Source: Alopecurus myosuroides (taxonomy: Eukaryota; Streptophyta; Magnoliopsida; Poales; Poaceae). From it: a DNA stretch of 64,000 nucleotides. The position numbers were made by a program, and so were the translations under genes. The stretch spans positions 112,356,263 to 112,420,262 of the forward strand of contig CM054059.1 in assembly GCA_028641055.1 (NCBI GenBank), read 5' to 3'. Under the pieces are notes generated by a model, which ran no database searches, was not told the origin of the DNA, and saw only the letters and a program-made list of their open reading frames with translations. This document shows, piece by piece, positions 1-10,869 of the stretch. Positions within the stretch are counted from its first letter, which is position 1, and each line of letters starts with the position of its first letter.

Positions 1-663
1 TGACAAATTGCTCTTTACCAAGCCGAAAACCAATAGCTGTTCACGTAAATACTGAAGTCATGCTTGATACTCGTTGAGTTTCCGGCTATTAGCCTTGTAC
101 TCTGCATAGACTTGTGGTTTAGATGACCCTTTTGATTATCTTGTACTGTAAGCCGGCTTTCGCGTGGATACCATGTTGTTACATCTATACGAAAAACAGG
201 GTCAAGCAAATCCCATTGGGCTGCGTGGTTGATTGTAATCGTAAGCGAACAGATCATGCCACTTTAGTGCGAGTCACATCGAGCTTAAGTAAGAATAACC
301 AAGAAATTTGGCTCCTTCGTCCGGTTATAAGATTGCAGCCATACTCGTTTTTGCGAGTAATCGGCCCTCTTAACTCATAGGCATCAAGGCCGGGTCTCTG
401 GGTTTGTGACTACTACTTAAGCAGTTCAGCTCCCGAAGACCTATGTATGTGCAATGTATTTTGATGATACTGATGTATTGATGATAATGAATACCACTTA
501 CCTGCAATCGAAGCAAAGACCATGATAATACTTGAAAACCATCTCTTTTTATTGATAGGACAAAGTTTGGGTCAGCAAGCCGCCTCATTAAAAACCTTCC
601 AGTCCCCTTAGGTACCCTGGGTAGGAAAAGAGCGCGTCTGAAACCTGCTGCCCGTTACACTGT
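1..663 (-). other. Post-pol non-coding region of element A
   Basis: No supported gene. In reverse complement it matches 45,830-46,480 of element B, including the stretch encoding MRRLAD- and MTLLI-like short frames, which are not treated as genes. The join with the RT remnant near 655-663 is the deletion scar. Confidence 0.7.
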
Positions 664-1700
664 TTAGTTCTTTTCGATAATCGGTCCCGGGCTGGCGCGA
701 CCGATGCACATTCTCCACTTGTTAGATCCTTTCATGACGAGTACCGAGTTTGCTAGCCAATCCGGGTTTGCCGTTATCACAGCGCTGCTAGCTGTAGACG
801 GCGATGTGCTTTCCTCTTCTATGCCGGACAATTTGGAGGGATCGCTCCTGATGAAGGCCACCATCTTAGCATCTTGCTCTGCCCTGGGTTTTGCTTTTTC
901 TTCCTCAGAGCTCGGCCTTTTTGAAGTTGCCCTTTCCTCCAGGTCCGCTTGAGATCGGTAATGCCTAAGTTCCTCTTTCCTACAGGCTTGCTCGGCCATT
1001 GCTGCATCTCCTTCATCGCACTCAGCCGCTATATCTCGATTTCCATGTATAGTAATGGTCTTCTTAGGACCTGGAATTTTCAACTGTAGATACACATAGC
1101 ACGGTCTTGCCATGAATTTGGCATAAGCCGGTCTTCCAAACAATGTGTGATAAGGACTGCGCAACTTAACCACCTCAAAAGTAAGCCACTCAACTCGATA
1201 ATTGTCCTTTGATTCCCCAAAGTCTACCTCCAATGCAATCTTTCCTTCAGGGCATGCTGAATGACCCGGCACTATCCCGTGAAAAACTGTTGTACTTTTT
1301 TGTAGTTGAGATTTCTTTAGACCCATGCGCAGAAAAGTTTCCCAGTACAGGATATTGATGCTGCTTCCTCCATCCATCAAGACTTTTTTCAGCTCATACC
1401 CGTTGACCTGTGGTGCCACTACCAATGCTAAGACTCCCGGGTGATCCACCCTATCCGGGTGATCCCTCCGGCTCCATGTTACCTCCTGTTCTGACCACCT
1501 CAAATACCTCGGAATAGCAGAAGAAACTGAGTTAACCGCCTGCTTTAGTATCTTTTTATCCTTGTTAGAGCCTCCCGTAGTATGCACGTGGTATTGACCC
1601 AATTGTTTGGGGTTAGCCTGGAAACCTCCCGCTCCCCCTTGACTATTGCCCGGATTTCCGGCCGCCGGGTTACCAGCTGGGGGCGGACCGTTGCCCAAAT
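664..1700 (-). pseudogene. pol: Protease and truncated start of reverse transcriptase, element A
   Basis: About 340 codons aligning with the protease part of element B. The aspartic protease motif VLMDGGSSINILYWETF is the DGGS form usual in Tat elements. After the protease, about 85 residues of linker present in B are missing, and the RT start (DWLANSVLVMK...NKWRMCI) runs only a few residues before the frame diverges to a stop at 664. RT active site, both RNase H domains and integrase are absent, so this copy could not make its own replication enzymes. Confidence 0.75.
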
Positions 1701-4364
1701 TTCCCCTGGACCCGGGCCTCCTCCCCGACCCTCACCTCGCATGGCTCTGTTTACTTCTTCGTTCTTCCATCCCTGTAAGTCGGCGCATTGTTCCAAGGAG
1801 TGATTAGCCGGCTTGCCATTCCTGCTGTGCTTCGGGCATGCCATTCTAAATATGTCCCAACTGTTGCTCGGCCTCGGAGGTCCCTGATAATGTCCTCCAT
1901 TATGATTTCCGGTATTAAAATTCCCTTCAAATCTGGGTCTTGAAGACCCGGCCTCAGTATTAGCTACAAACTCGGAGCCTCCTTCAAATGGGCGCTTGTT
2001 CTGGCTATTTCCGTTATTACTCGGTACCGATCCATTGCCGGCTCTTCCACTAGTACTGGTGTTCGCTTTCGCTTTCTTGTCATCAATTTCCTCTTCTGTA
2101 GTGTCTGTTGCGGCGTGTTTGTTGCACGCATCCATTAATTCTCCCATCGTAACCTCCGATGCATTCCTACTGGACTTCATGCGAGTTAACTTTTGTACTA
2201 AAGGAATATACTTGCATGTCTTTGCCATAGCTTGTAGCGCATCTTTGGGCTGAATATCTGTGGATGAGTGAAGTATCACCATAACCCGGCGCACCCAACT
2301 GCGCGCTGATTCTCCCTTCTTCTGAACGCATCGTTCCAAATCATCAATAGTGAATAGCTTTCTGCACGTTCCATGAAAGTGCTTGACGAACGCGGTCTTC
2401 AGTTCTTCCCAGGACTTGATCGATTTTTCCGGCAGGTTGGTGAACCATAACTTTGATGCTCCTTCTGACATCATCAAGTACATGAACTTGGCTTGAAGAT
2501 TCTCGGACGCGTTGCGAATTGACATTGCCATCTCATAACTGCTCAACCATGTTTCCGGATCCATGGTCGGTTCATAATTCACTACTTTTCCCGGCTCTTT
2601 GAATTTTTCCGGGTAAGGTTCAGCTCTGATGTCGTCCGAGAGACACTTGGGTCCTGCGAGGATGGTTGAGGCTGGTCTTACTCGGGAAACGTGCGATCCA
2701 GCCGGGGGTGCGGCGGGGCGTGGTGCCACAGGCAATCCAGGTGCAGCAGACCCGGCCCCGGCTCTCCGAGCCCTGGAGCTGTCCACAACAGCCTGTGCTG
2801 CTGATGCCGCCTGAACGCGGGGAGGAGGCGGCATTTGCTGCTGCTCTTCCCTCCGCCGTGCTGAACTTGTTTGGATATTCCCTTGTTGTTGACTGACGTA
2901 TGGCGTACCGTGCATCCCGCTTCTATGATCCGGATAATTGGCTTGCTGTGCCACCGCAGTGTGCAACAGATCGATGGCTTGCCGAGTCTTTTCTGCGTGG
3001 GGTGACTCTCCCACAGGGATTTGATTTAACGCGAGTGTTGCCGCATACACATTGTCCATGGGATTATTGTAGTGACCAGCTGGTGTGCGAAACCGTGATG
3101 GTGGCGGTGGTGGTAGATCGTTGCCGGTTATGACTCTAGTCTGTGGTGGGGGTAACCCGGCCCGCTCATTTGCCGGATGTGTCCCTGCTGTCGTCGGTTG
3201 GGGTGCGGTTCCCTGGTTCACCACCGGTATCGGCTGTTCCTGAGGTGTGACAAATAAATTAGTCGGATTAACAACTCCGCCCGTCGCTGGTAACCTAGTT
3301 TGAGTCCTTTGATGCACTCTAGATGTTTCCTCCCGGAGCCGAGTTTCCAGCGCATCCAGCTCACGCTGCCGCGTGGCCATCCCTTGCCTTTCTGCCTCTA
3401 CTTGCCTTCTTTGCTGTTCCAGCGCACGACGGGCCACATCCAGGTCCCTAACACGTTCAGCTGCATTTTCTGGAGTGATAACCGTAGCAAGGACCGTGGG
3501 GTCTAAGATCAGATTATTGTCGAACAAGGCCGGGTGGCGCGGGTTTGAAGGACCCGCCCCTGGTGTCCGGCTTCCCAGGAATCCGAACTTATTTGCATGC
3601 AACTCCTCGTCCGCTGCATGGCTAGTTACCGATGCCGACTCCCCATCGACCCGGGCCAGGACCGGGTTTCCGTTAGCTGCATCCTGCCGCCGTGCCAATG
3701 CCTGATCCGCCCCGACTGGAGCCGTGGTCGTGTTCCCTTGATTGAGGTTGGCTGCGGGAGCCGTGTAGACCGCAACTCGGCGTACCATGCTTGTTGTGAG
3801 TTCATGCTGTTCTTCTCCGCTGTTATCTTCTTCGTACCGGTCTTCCAGCAGGTCCCGGATAGATTCAGTATCATCTCTTCCATTGTCCTGGTCACGCGGG
3901 GTCCATACCGGCTCCTCCGGCTGTTCCCACTGCGCGATGGGTTCTTCTATCTGGCCTGTTGTTCCAACTGACTCTTCTCTATCTGATTGGGCGTATGCAG
4001 CCTCCCCTGACACAGAATCAGATCCAAAATTGTCAGGAACCGAACCAGAAGTACATACCATACCGATGAAGACGCTGATCCGGCCGATTGTCACGACAGA
4101 TCCGGATTCGAGGTGATCCGATTCTGGCCCCCAGTTGGAATCGTCCACCATCTTCTCTCCTTCGTGGCCGTCGTAGATCTCGCCGACGACGAGGTTCTCC
4201 ATGCCCTTCCGAGCTTCTCCCGTGATGTAAACACCTTTGGACGCAGGCCCCACGGTGGGCGCCAACTGTCGTGGGATAATCACGGCAGATGTTACCAGGG
4301 GTAACTGATCTTGGGGCAAGTCGACACAGGTATTTGGGAGAGGGTTTAGCTCGAAGGAGAACAT
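1545..4364 (-). CDS. gag: Gag polyprotein of element A
   Basis: Long uninterrupted minus-strand frame of about 940 codons for the structural capsid protein. The start is placed at the second Met (MFSFELNPLP), conserved in element B, inside the LTR; the frame runs through U5 and the primer-binding site (translated QLAPTVGP). It contains an acidic N-terminus, an R/Q/E-rich likely coiled coil (around residues 320-365), a proline-rich linker and a retrotrans_gag-type capsid core (near nt 2300-2520, motif KLWFTNLPEKSIKSWEELK). Near nt 1700 it leaves the frame that continues into protease, a one-base offset relative to B. The last ~50 residues are therefore frameshift product. Confidence 0.8.
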   Translation of the reverse strand: MFSFELNPLPNTCVDLPQDQLPLVTSAVIIPRQLAPTVGPASKGVYITGEARKGMENLVVGEIYDGHEGEKMVDDSNWGPESDHLESGSVVTIGRISVFIGMVCTSGSVPDNFGSDSVSGEAAYAQSDREESVGTTGQIEEPIAQWEQPEEPVWTPRDQDNGRDDTESIRDLLEDRYEEDNSGEEQHELTTSMVRRVAVYTAPAANLNQGNTTTAPVGADQALARRQDAANGNPVLARVDGESASVTSHAADEELHANKFGFLGSRTPGAGPSNPRHPALFDNNLILDPTVLATVITPENAAERVRDLDVARRALEQQRRQVEAERQGMATRQRELDALETRLREETSRVHQRTQTRLPATGGVVNPTNLFVTPQEQPIPVVNQGTAPQPTTAGTHPANERAGLPPPQTRVITGNDLPPPPPSRFRTPAGHYNNPMDNVYAATLALNQIPVGESPHAEKTRQAIDLLHTAVAQQANYPDHRSGMHGTPYVSQQQGNIQTSSARRREEQQQMPPPPRVQAASAAQAVVDSSRARRAGAGSAAPGLPVAPRPAAPPAGSHVSRVRPASTILAGPKCLSDDIRAEPYPEKFKEPGKVVNYEPTMDPETWLSSYEMAMSIRNASENLQAKFMYLMMSEGASKLWFTNLPEKSIKSWEELKTAFVKHFHGTCRKLFTIDDLERCVQKKGESARSWVRRVMVILHSSTDIQPKDALQAMAKTCKYIPLVQKLTRMKSSRNASEVTMGELMDACNKHAATDTTEEEIDDKKAKANTSTSGRAGNGSVPSNNGNSQNKRPFEGGSEFVANTEAGSSRPRFEGNFNTGNHNGGHYQGPPRPSNSWDIFRMACPKHSRNGKPANHSLEQCADLQGWKNEEVNRAMRGEGRGGGPGPGEIWATVRPQLVTRRPEIRAIVKGEREVSRLTPNNWVNTTCILREALTRIKRY
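4246..4264 (-). other. Primer-binding site of element A
   Basis: The minus strand reads TGGCGCCCACCGTGGGGCC two bases inside the LTR. The same 19 bases follow the LTR of element B and the LTR at 8434-9275. The TGGCGCC start could pair with a tRNA 3' end in GGCGCCA; the exact tRNA is not determined. Confidence 0.7.
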
Positions 4365-4745
4365 GATGATAAGCGATCTGGGAACCGGCAAACAACTTGC
4401 CGAGTCTCAAATCGTAGGTTAATAACACGACTCTCGAATTACACGGGATACTCGATAATTGATGATATGATTATGACGTGAATCTCTGCCAAACTAAGCC
4501 TAGGGGCCGGTTTATAAAGCACCCGTACCCCCCCCCTGGCTTGCCCTCCAAGACGCAGCTTGAGTCCTATCCGAACTCTGCTTACAAACCCTAGCTTTCC
4601 TTACCGCAACCCACAATTCGGGTCACGAGGCCTACAAACTGTGGGCCTTCCAGAAGTTTCTTTATCCTTAGCCGGATCCTGCGCAGCGTCCTTTGGGCCG
4701 GGTTACACCTTGGAGTTGGCCTACCGGGTTATTATCCCCCCATCA
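4267..4745 (-). repeat. 5' LTR of element A
   Basis: 479 bp. In element orientation it begins TGATGGGGGGATAATAACCC and ends CCCACGACA, matching both 488-bp LTRs of element B throughout with many substitutions. It contains the 5' end of the gag reading frame, as in B. The five bases at 4746-4750 (gtcat) would be one copy of the TSD; the partner is outside the window. Confidence 0.85.
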
Positions 4746-5945
4746 GTCATCATGGGGCATCGCAACATGAGGAGTAGGACGAGCTCGTTTAGAGCGTGGA
4801 GGAGGAGCAACTGCGTCCTGGGAGGCGCTGAGAAGTGGGCGCATGGTAGGAACAATCATGGAATAGTTTTTGATGAGCTGAGCAAGAATCTTTGTGCTGA
4901 TGAGGGTTTGAAGGTAAGATCCATAGATGGATACCTTTTTTGACATGAACCATAATCTGCAGCTCGTTCCACATGTAATCCAATACATCCAACTTCTTGT
5001 GTTATTTTTGGCAGTCACAATATGGTAGAGAAGATTGATCATCCACCGGCGAGCAAGCCCCTTTTCCCCAAACTTGGCATGGGTTGTGTTCCGTAGAATA
5101 ATGTGAGTCACATACCAAAAATCTAAGAAGAAGGCGACTTTAGGAATGCGTTGAGATCCAACAGCAGTGGGATAGCAGTGGTTAAGACCAGGTTTGGCCT
5201 TCATGATCCTACGGTCATCACCATGAATCCAAACATGTGAGAAATGTGTGTAAATTGCTTCCTCAATACCAAACAGAGCTCGAAACTCAGCCAAAGTAGC
5301 ATGATACTTAGTACCACCGCTCATCCAAGTCATGGCACATACATCCTTGTTGGAAAAGTGAAATGTGGCAAGGAATTCCCGAAGCAAATTGGGAGAAAAC
5401 TGACGGTCAGAAGTCATAAGCTTGGTAATTTCATGGTAGTCCATGACTTCCATTACCTCTGGCCACAATGCTCTAGCTACATCAAGGTCAAAGAAGTGTT
5501 GAGGCACATGATCATTCTTCAAGGTGCAGACCACAAACTCATGAACCTGTTGATGCATCTTGCAATAAAACCTAGTGTCACGGCACGTACGATGAGGAAA
5601 ATCATAAGGGTTGAACTTCATGCGATCATTTTCCTAGTCGACTGAGCATAGATTCCCCAAGGTATCATGGACGAGCTCATCCTCATTGACAGGAAGAGGT
5701 GGCCCCTGCTGTTGAGTGGGAGTAGAGCCACAAGCGGCAGCGACACTCTTCTTTGACCTCTTACAAATATAGGTGGTAGCCACGGGACCCTTTCCTGAGA
5801 AATAACGAACATGATGTGCATATGCATAATGAGTGTACATGTTCATAATGAAAATGTAGGTTTTGTTTGCAAGATTATTTAGGAGAGGAACATGTGGAAT
5901 GTAGGAAACATGATTAATGTAGTCCTCACAAGAGAGATGGTGCAA
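4743..5945 (-). pseudogene. Athila ORF1-like retrotransposon protein, interrupted by one stop
   Basis: A single minus-strand frame of about 400 codons broken by TAG at 5634-5636; both halves are in the same frame. The second half has the pattern I associate with ATHILA ORF-1/gag-type proteins of grass gypsy elements: REFLATFHF, then MTWMSGGTKYHATLAEFRALFG, then a GEKGLARRWMINLLYHI-type segment. The C-terminus is a basic PRSKRARP stretch ending where element A begins, so its natural end may be lost. The function of this family is not well defined. Family assignment is from memory of its pattern only. Confidence 0.5.
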
Positions 5946-6480
5946 AAAAGGTATATCCCTAACATTTAATCGTTTAGGATTAATAAGTGATTAAAAGGAT
6001 AGTATGAGCAAGAAGACACATAGCAAAGCATGGGGTGCAAACAAATTACTAGAGTTATTTTATAGGTCATAGGGATGAGTTAAAACTAGTGGAAACCCTA
6101 AACAAGAGATCCCTTAAACAATATGAAACCTAGAGTTTGATGAGGTGCCACAATACATGAGATTCCTAAATAAGATGAAGTAGAAGAGGCAAATGTGCAA
6201 CAAAAAAGAATGAGTACCCGAATTGGAAGCCATCGTGAGAGTCTCCAACCAATGAGAGGGATCTCCCCCAAATTCCCACCAATGAAGATTCTGTTTGGAG
6301 GAGGAGGGGATATTGAAGCTAGGGTAGAAGATATGAGGACTATGGGGGTTGGGATCGAGTCTAGAGGGAGGGGGGTTGAGAGGAGCTTGGGGCTGGTAAC
6401 CCGTGGAGGTTTCGAGTTTGGGGGATGGGAGAAAGAAGATGGCTCTAAAAATACCCCCCCCCCAACTCGTGACTTAAGGG
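4746..6480 (-). mobile_element. Athila-like gypsy internal region, partial
   Basis: Minus-strand stretch upstream of and including an Athila ORF1-like frame. It is cut on the left by element A, and its right limit is soft. The part from 5950 to 6480 has no supported gene and would be the leader upstream of the ORF. LTRs were not identified. Confidence 0.5.
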
Positions 6481-6489
6481 ACACAGAGA

Positions 6490-7170
6490 AGCCGGCCAGG
6501 CCGGGCTCTTAACCGAGCCGGCCGACCCCGACCCCTGCCTAGGCCGGGCATACTGCGAGTGCATGTCGGGTACCCTACTGACAGCGCCGTCCCTTAGGCC
6601 GAATTTTCTGGAAAACAAATCCCTCACTTTTTTTTGGATTTTGAATGTTTTGTTTTGAGTAAAAAAATAGGCATTTTAAGCATACTACCAGATTTAACAA
6701 CATGAATACAAGAATTTGTTCCAATTTTAACAAGTTGTTTGACCATGTAGTTAATGCAAGGTATTGATGTATGAAGTATGATGTTGGGCAAATGGAGCAA
6801 ATCATTAGTATGATGATTTCCTCACTCATCCAATGCGGGAGATAATAAAACCACAAAAATAACAAAGGGCAACATTGGATGTGTTATGGAATAGAAGAGC
6901 GAATATGCATATGAGTTGAACACCAAATGTCTTATCAATAAAAAAACCAAACAAAACTCAAATCTTTGATATTGGCGGCGGCCTTAGCCACCATGTATGA
7001 GTATGCTCGATATGACACCGCGAAGATATATGTTGGGTGTATTGTCGAAAATCATCATTGAAGCACATTATGTCATTTGAAATGACCATTATGCATGATT
7101 TGTTTATTTATGCATTATAAGAGTAGTGTTGACTCATTGATTGAGCTACACCCTCCTACGTCTATGCATA
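6490..7170. other. Unassigned repeat-like DNA
   Basis: A short GC-rich patch with repeated ccggccaggccgg-type words (6490-6560) is followed by AT-rich sequence without a convincing ORF. It is probably eroded LTR or intergenic retroelement DNA; nothing specific is seen. Confidence 0.4.
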
Positions 7171-7173
7171 CAT

Positions 7174-8433
7174 CTAAGAACCAAATAAGAGTCTAATAGA
7201 GGTGTGTATGCAAGATTTCAACCAACTAAAATTGCTTGCACATACGATATTGAGCTCACTCCTCAATTGCTTGAATCTCTTCTCATCTAGAGGCTTTGTG
7301 AGGATGTCGGCGAGTTGATCTTTGGGGTTGACATAGGAAAGTGAGATATCTTCATTGGCCACATGATCTTGAATGAAATGACACCGAATCTCAATATGCT
7401 TGGTCTTGCCAGGAAGTACCGAGTTGTGACCAATTTTTATAGCACTCTCATTGTCATATAAAAGAGGCATTGTCTTAATCTCAATTCCAAAATCCTTAAG
7501 ACATTGCCTCATCCATAAGAGTTGAGAGCAACAACTAGCGACGGAAATATACTCCGCTTCCGTGGAGGAGGTGGAAATACAATTTTGCTTCTTGGAAGAC
7601 CAACACACAAGTGACCTACCAAGGAATTGGCAAGCACCCGAGGTTAATTTTCTATCCACCTTGTCACCTCCCCAATCCACATACGAATATCCCACAAGAT
7701 CAAAGGTTGTGTTTGATGGATACCAAAGACCATGTTTAGGAGTGTCAACCAAATACTTGAGAATCCTTTTGACCACAATCATATGGCTTTCCTTGGGGTT
7801 AGATTGAAATCTTGCACACAAACCCACACTAAACATAATATGCGGTCTAGATGCACAAAGATAAAGCAAATATCCAATGATAGAGCGATAAAGTTTGAGT
7901 CAACCAGTATACCTTCGCGATCCATAGTAAGATTCACGGTTGTTGACATTGGATAAGCTAGTGGCTTGGCATTGTTCATCTCATGAATATATTTTGCTTG
8001 ACAAATTAAAGTCCTTCATAATATTTCTTGATCTCAAAGAACTTCAATTCGCCCATCATAGACATCTCGAACTCACTTGTAATTAGTTTGGCAAATTGGT
8101 CCACAAAACTCACATTAGATGATCCAAATATAATACCATCAACATATACTCGGCATACGAAGAAATGTCCATCTACACTTTTGGTAAAGAGTGTGGGGTC
8201 AATTACCCCAAGTACGAAACCACGATCTACTAAGAACTCCTTTAAGTGATCATACCAAGCATGTGGGGCTTGTTTGATGCCATAAAAAGCCTTATGGAGA
8301 AGGTAGACATGGTTAGGATAGTTGGGATCCTCGAACCCCCGAGGTTGTTTAACATATACAAATTAATTTAGAGGTACATTTAGAAAAGCACTTTTAACAT
8401 CCATTTGATGCAAGATGAAGTTATGACTAGTGG
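7174..8433 (-). pseudogene. pol: Ty1/Copia pol fragment (RT C-terminal half and RNase H)
   Basis: Minus-strand remnant. The clean part (7174-7869) is a Copia RNase H domain with DWGGDKVDRKLTSG, STSSTEAEYIS, a YDNESAIKI segment and KHIEIRCHF, ending in the usual DILTKPL tail. Between about 7870 and 8430 the RT region is readable only across several stops and frameshifts: a VKQPRGFED-like segment, HKAFYGIKQAPHAWYD and the remnant of the YVDD box, which reads YVDGIIFG. It ends abruptly at 8433, where an LTR begins, so the copy was truncated or interrupted by that element. No LTRs of its own were seen. Non-functional. Confidence 0.8.
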
Positions 8434-9275
8434 TGTCAGGGGGCTACCCCCGAGTAGGGGCAAGGTTGGCATAGAATGGTATCAGAGATAATGTTTACCG
8501 AGATACGGCTTAGCGAGATGCCCTTGTCCGAGATCCATATGGGTACCGAGTTGGGGGGTAATGAGATGGATCTATCTCGGTAAGGAGATCAAAGAGAAAT
8601 AATGAAGATACGAGTGTCCCCACGGGTTATCCGAGATGCACTTGGAGAATCCGGGTAGACAAAGATCTGTTCATCTCGACGGTAGGTCAATAGAGCTGTT
8701 GGAATCCCGAAGATTAAGGGAGAGTACACCCGTGAAGTTCAACTTACTAGGCGTGATGATGTGTATACGTACACTGGAGTAGTGCAGGATCTGGGCAAGG
8801 CCACATCCTGTCTCTGACAAGGGGGATAGGACAGGGCAGTGGCCACGACGGAGACGACTTTCGGTGTCTGTGAGGGAGCGTACGCTACGACACAGTGTAT
8901 TTTCACCTAATCCTATACGTACGGTTGGTGGCCACCAGTATATATATAAGGTGGGAACACCCTTCCTACGCGAGGGTTGACACACGAGAGAGAAAATTGC
9001 TGCTAGTTTCCTCATAGAGAGAGCAACATAGTGCTTCTTCTTCCTCTAGCACCTTGAAATTGAGGAACACATTGTACTCGGTTACCACTGATATAGACAG
9101 ACATGCATGAGTAGGGGTGTTACCTCCTCACGAGGGCCCCGAACCTGGGTAGATTCGTGTTTGCAGTGTAGTGAGCGCGCCGGCTAGGCGTGCAATCCCT
9201 CTCCAGATACCTATAGTGTCCATCGGCCCCAAACTTAAGCCATCCCATGGCATCTGTCTTTACCTCGCCAAGATA
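8434..9275 (+). repeat. LTR of the gypsy fragment
   Basis: About 842 bp from TGTCAGGGGGCTACCCCC to just before gttggcgccc. A TATA element (tatatatataagg, about 8938-8950) lies some 330 bp before its end, as expected for a retroelement promoter. It ends ...aagata rather than the usual CA, so the exact 3' limit is uncertain. Confidence 0.6.
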
Positions 9276-9277
9276 GT

Positions 9278-9816
9278 TGGCGCCCACCGTGGGGCCAGCA
9301 GCGGCGCTGGCTGGGGTTTCTCTTCGGACGGGACCTCTACTTCATTCAGGCGAGCGCGTGGTCTGTGGCCTTGTCCATAGATTCGGCTCCTTCGACTTCG
9401 TCACCGAGAACGCCGGTGATTTAGTTGGTAGGCCCGTGCCCGCATGTGGCTCTATCATCGGTTTCAGTGCCCACTTGGTGTACGTCGCCACCACGGTCAT
9501 CCACGAGTACCCCGAGGTGGTGCTTGTTGCCGAAGATCCTCATGTCGTTCTCGCCATCCGCGGATAGTGTATTGATTGCTCCGCGGGCAGCATAGAGGTG
9601 ATGATGACCGGTCCGGCTCCTGGAGCCGAGAAGAGTGCGACCGGTGTCGTTGAGGCTGCTGGCAAGTCGGTTCGGCCGGTCCACAAGCCACTAGAGAGAG
9701 ATGTGAACCAACCGGGTTACAAGGCTCCTGCTACACCAACCCCAAGACCGACTCCCTTCGACGAGGTGTGCATCGACCTCACCTCCGATGAGGAGTGGGG
9801 TCGCCGTAGTTGCTAG
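9278..9816 (+). pseudogene. gag: Gag N-terminal remnant
   Basis: The frame from the PBS begins LAPTVGPAAALAG, the same translated-PBS signature as in elements A and B, and stays open to about 9567. A second short frame (9598-9816) ends in an acidic CIDLTSDEEW stretch. No capsid core, zinc knuckle or pol was found. Read as a decayed gag start. Confidence 0.45.
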
Positions 9817-10869
9817 GCTCGTCGTAGTTGTGCAGGATCGCCGTAGTGCCATAGTTGGCGATGAAATATTGATGTATGCCAAAGTTTGCACGCAGATGTT
9901 TCACTGAGTTCCTGCGGTGAGTTCGTCGCGTTTGAATAAAATAGAATTTTCAGTTGAGTTTATATGGCTTCTCCTACCATCTCTCCCTCCGCAACCCGTA
10001 GAAACAGGCAAAACGCAAACCGAAATGCGTTTTTTCGGTTCGCGTTATAAGGGTTCTGCTAGAGTTGCTCTTAATCTTGCTCGCCACTGACCCGGGTGCG
10101 GCCATTCGTCTGTTCGACGCTTCTCGAAATTGAAATTAATTTTCTTTATATCTTAGATTTGGAATTCCTAATCTAAATTCAATTCCAGCATTTGGAAAAT
10201 TAATGGCCCAACCGATCCAGCAAACGATGCCCATCTCAGCCTCGGAACCGGGTGCCCCTCCCTCTCGCTCGGGCGATCCCATGCTGTCATTTCGCTCAAG
10301 GGAATTTATCTTGGGCTCGCCATGCCGATCGCTCGCGCAAATTGGCTTGTAGCGATTCGCTCAAGCAACACTGTGTGGGGTCGCTTTGTCAGTTCTCTCG
10401 GTAGTTGCTCACGTGCTCGTGCCAGGGTTGCGAGACAGGCAACTATTTAAGCTTGTGATTCTCTTCCTGGATAACCGAGGTGGGACTAAAATCCGTACAT
10501 GTGTACTCGTGAACGATGCTGCTCCAGTGTATGCTTTTTGATAGGGGTCCGCTTGCACCGTGCGCTGCTACTACTGCTTGCTCCACCCCTTTTTCCTGTA
10601 GCTTATTCTTGGTTACGCACACTGGTGTTACAACGATGGAAAAAAAAACTGACTAACACGCATGTACGTGAATATATAAATGAGAATGGCACCCTAAAAT
10701 CAATAGCTTTTAGACTAAGAATCTCACCATAGTAAAAGGAAAGAAAAATAGAGCATCAAAACCGCTACTTAGTCAAACTTCAAGAAACCATATACTACTT
10801 CCATTCCAAATTAGATATCGTTGATTTGTCAAAATATAGATGTATCTATACACTAAAATACGTTACGTA
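9817..10869. other. Unassigned region with a hairpin and a promoter-like block
   Basis: No supported gene. An inverted repeat at 10,012-10,046 (arms aacgcaaaccgaaa and tttcggttcgcgtt, one mismatch) is followed by gggttctgctagagttgctc, which resembles DNA-transposon ends. A block near 10,440-10,500 (ctatttaag, then ggtgggactaaaa) recurs near 12,090-12,140. Confidence 0.35.

Larger units (their letters stand above)
1..4745 (-). mobile_element. Element A: Tat-lineage Ty3/gypsy retrotransposon, pol-deleted, 3' end outside window
   Basis: On the minus strand the order is LTR (4267-4745), primer-binding site, gag, a protease/start-of-RT remnant, then the non-coding region that follows pol. The last part (positions 1-600) matches, in reverse complement, the stretch after pol in element B (45,830-46,480), so the two are the same family. 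Compared with B, nearly all of RT, RNase H and integrase is missing: the sequence jumps from the first RT residues straight to the post-pol region. The element abuts an Athila-like ORF at 4746, so it is probably nested in it. The other LTR and TSD are off the window, so full length and age cannot be judged. Confidence 0.85.
8434..9816 (+). mobile_element. Ty3/gypsy 5' LTR and start of internal region, truncated
   Basis: An LTR-like block is followed directly by the primer-binding site TGGCGCCCACCGTGGGGCC and a gag-like frame. Homology is lost after about 9816, so only the 5' end survives or the remainder has decayed. It directly abuts the truncated Copia RT at 8433. The shared PBS suggests the same broad lineage as elements A and B, but LTR sequence and gag differ, so it is another family. 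Confidence 0.65.
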
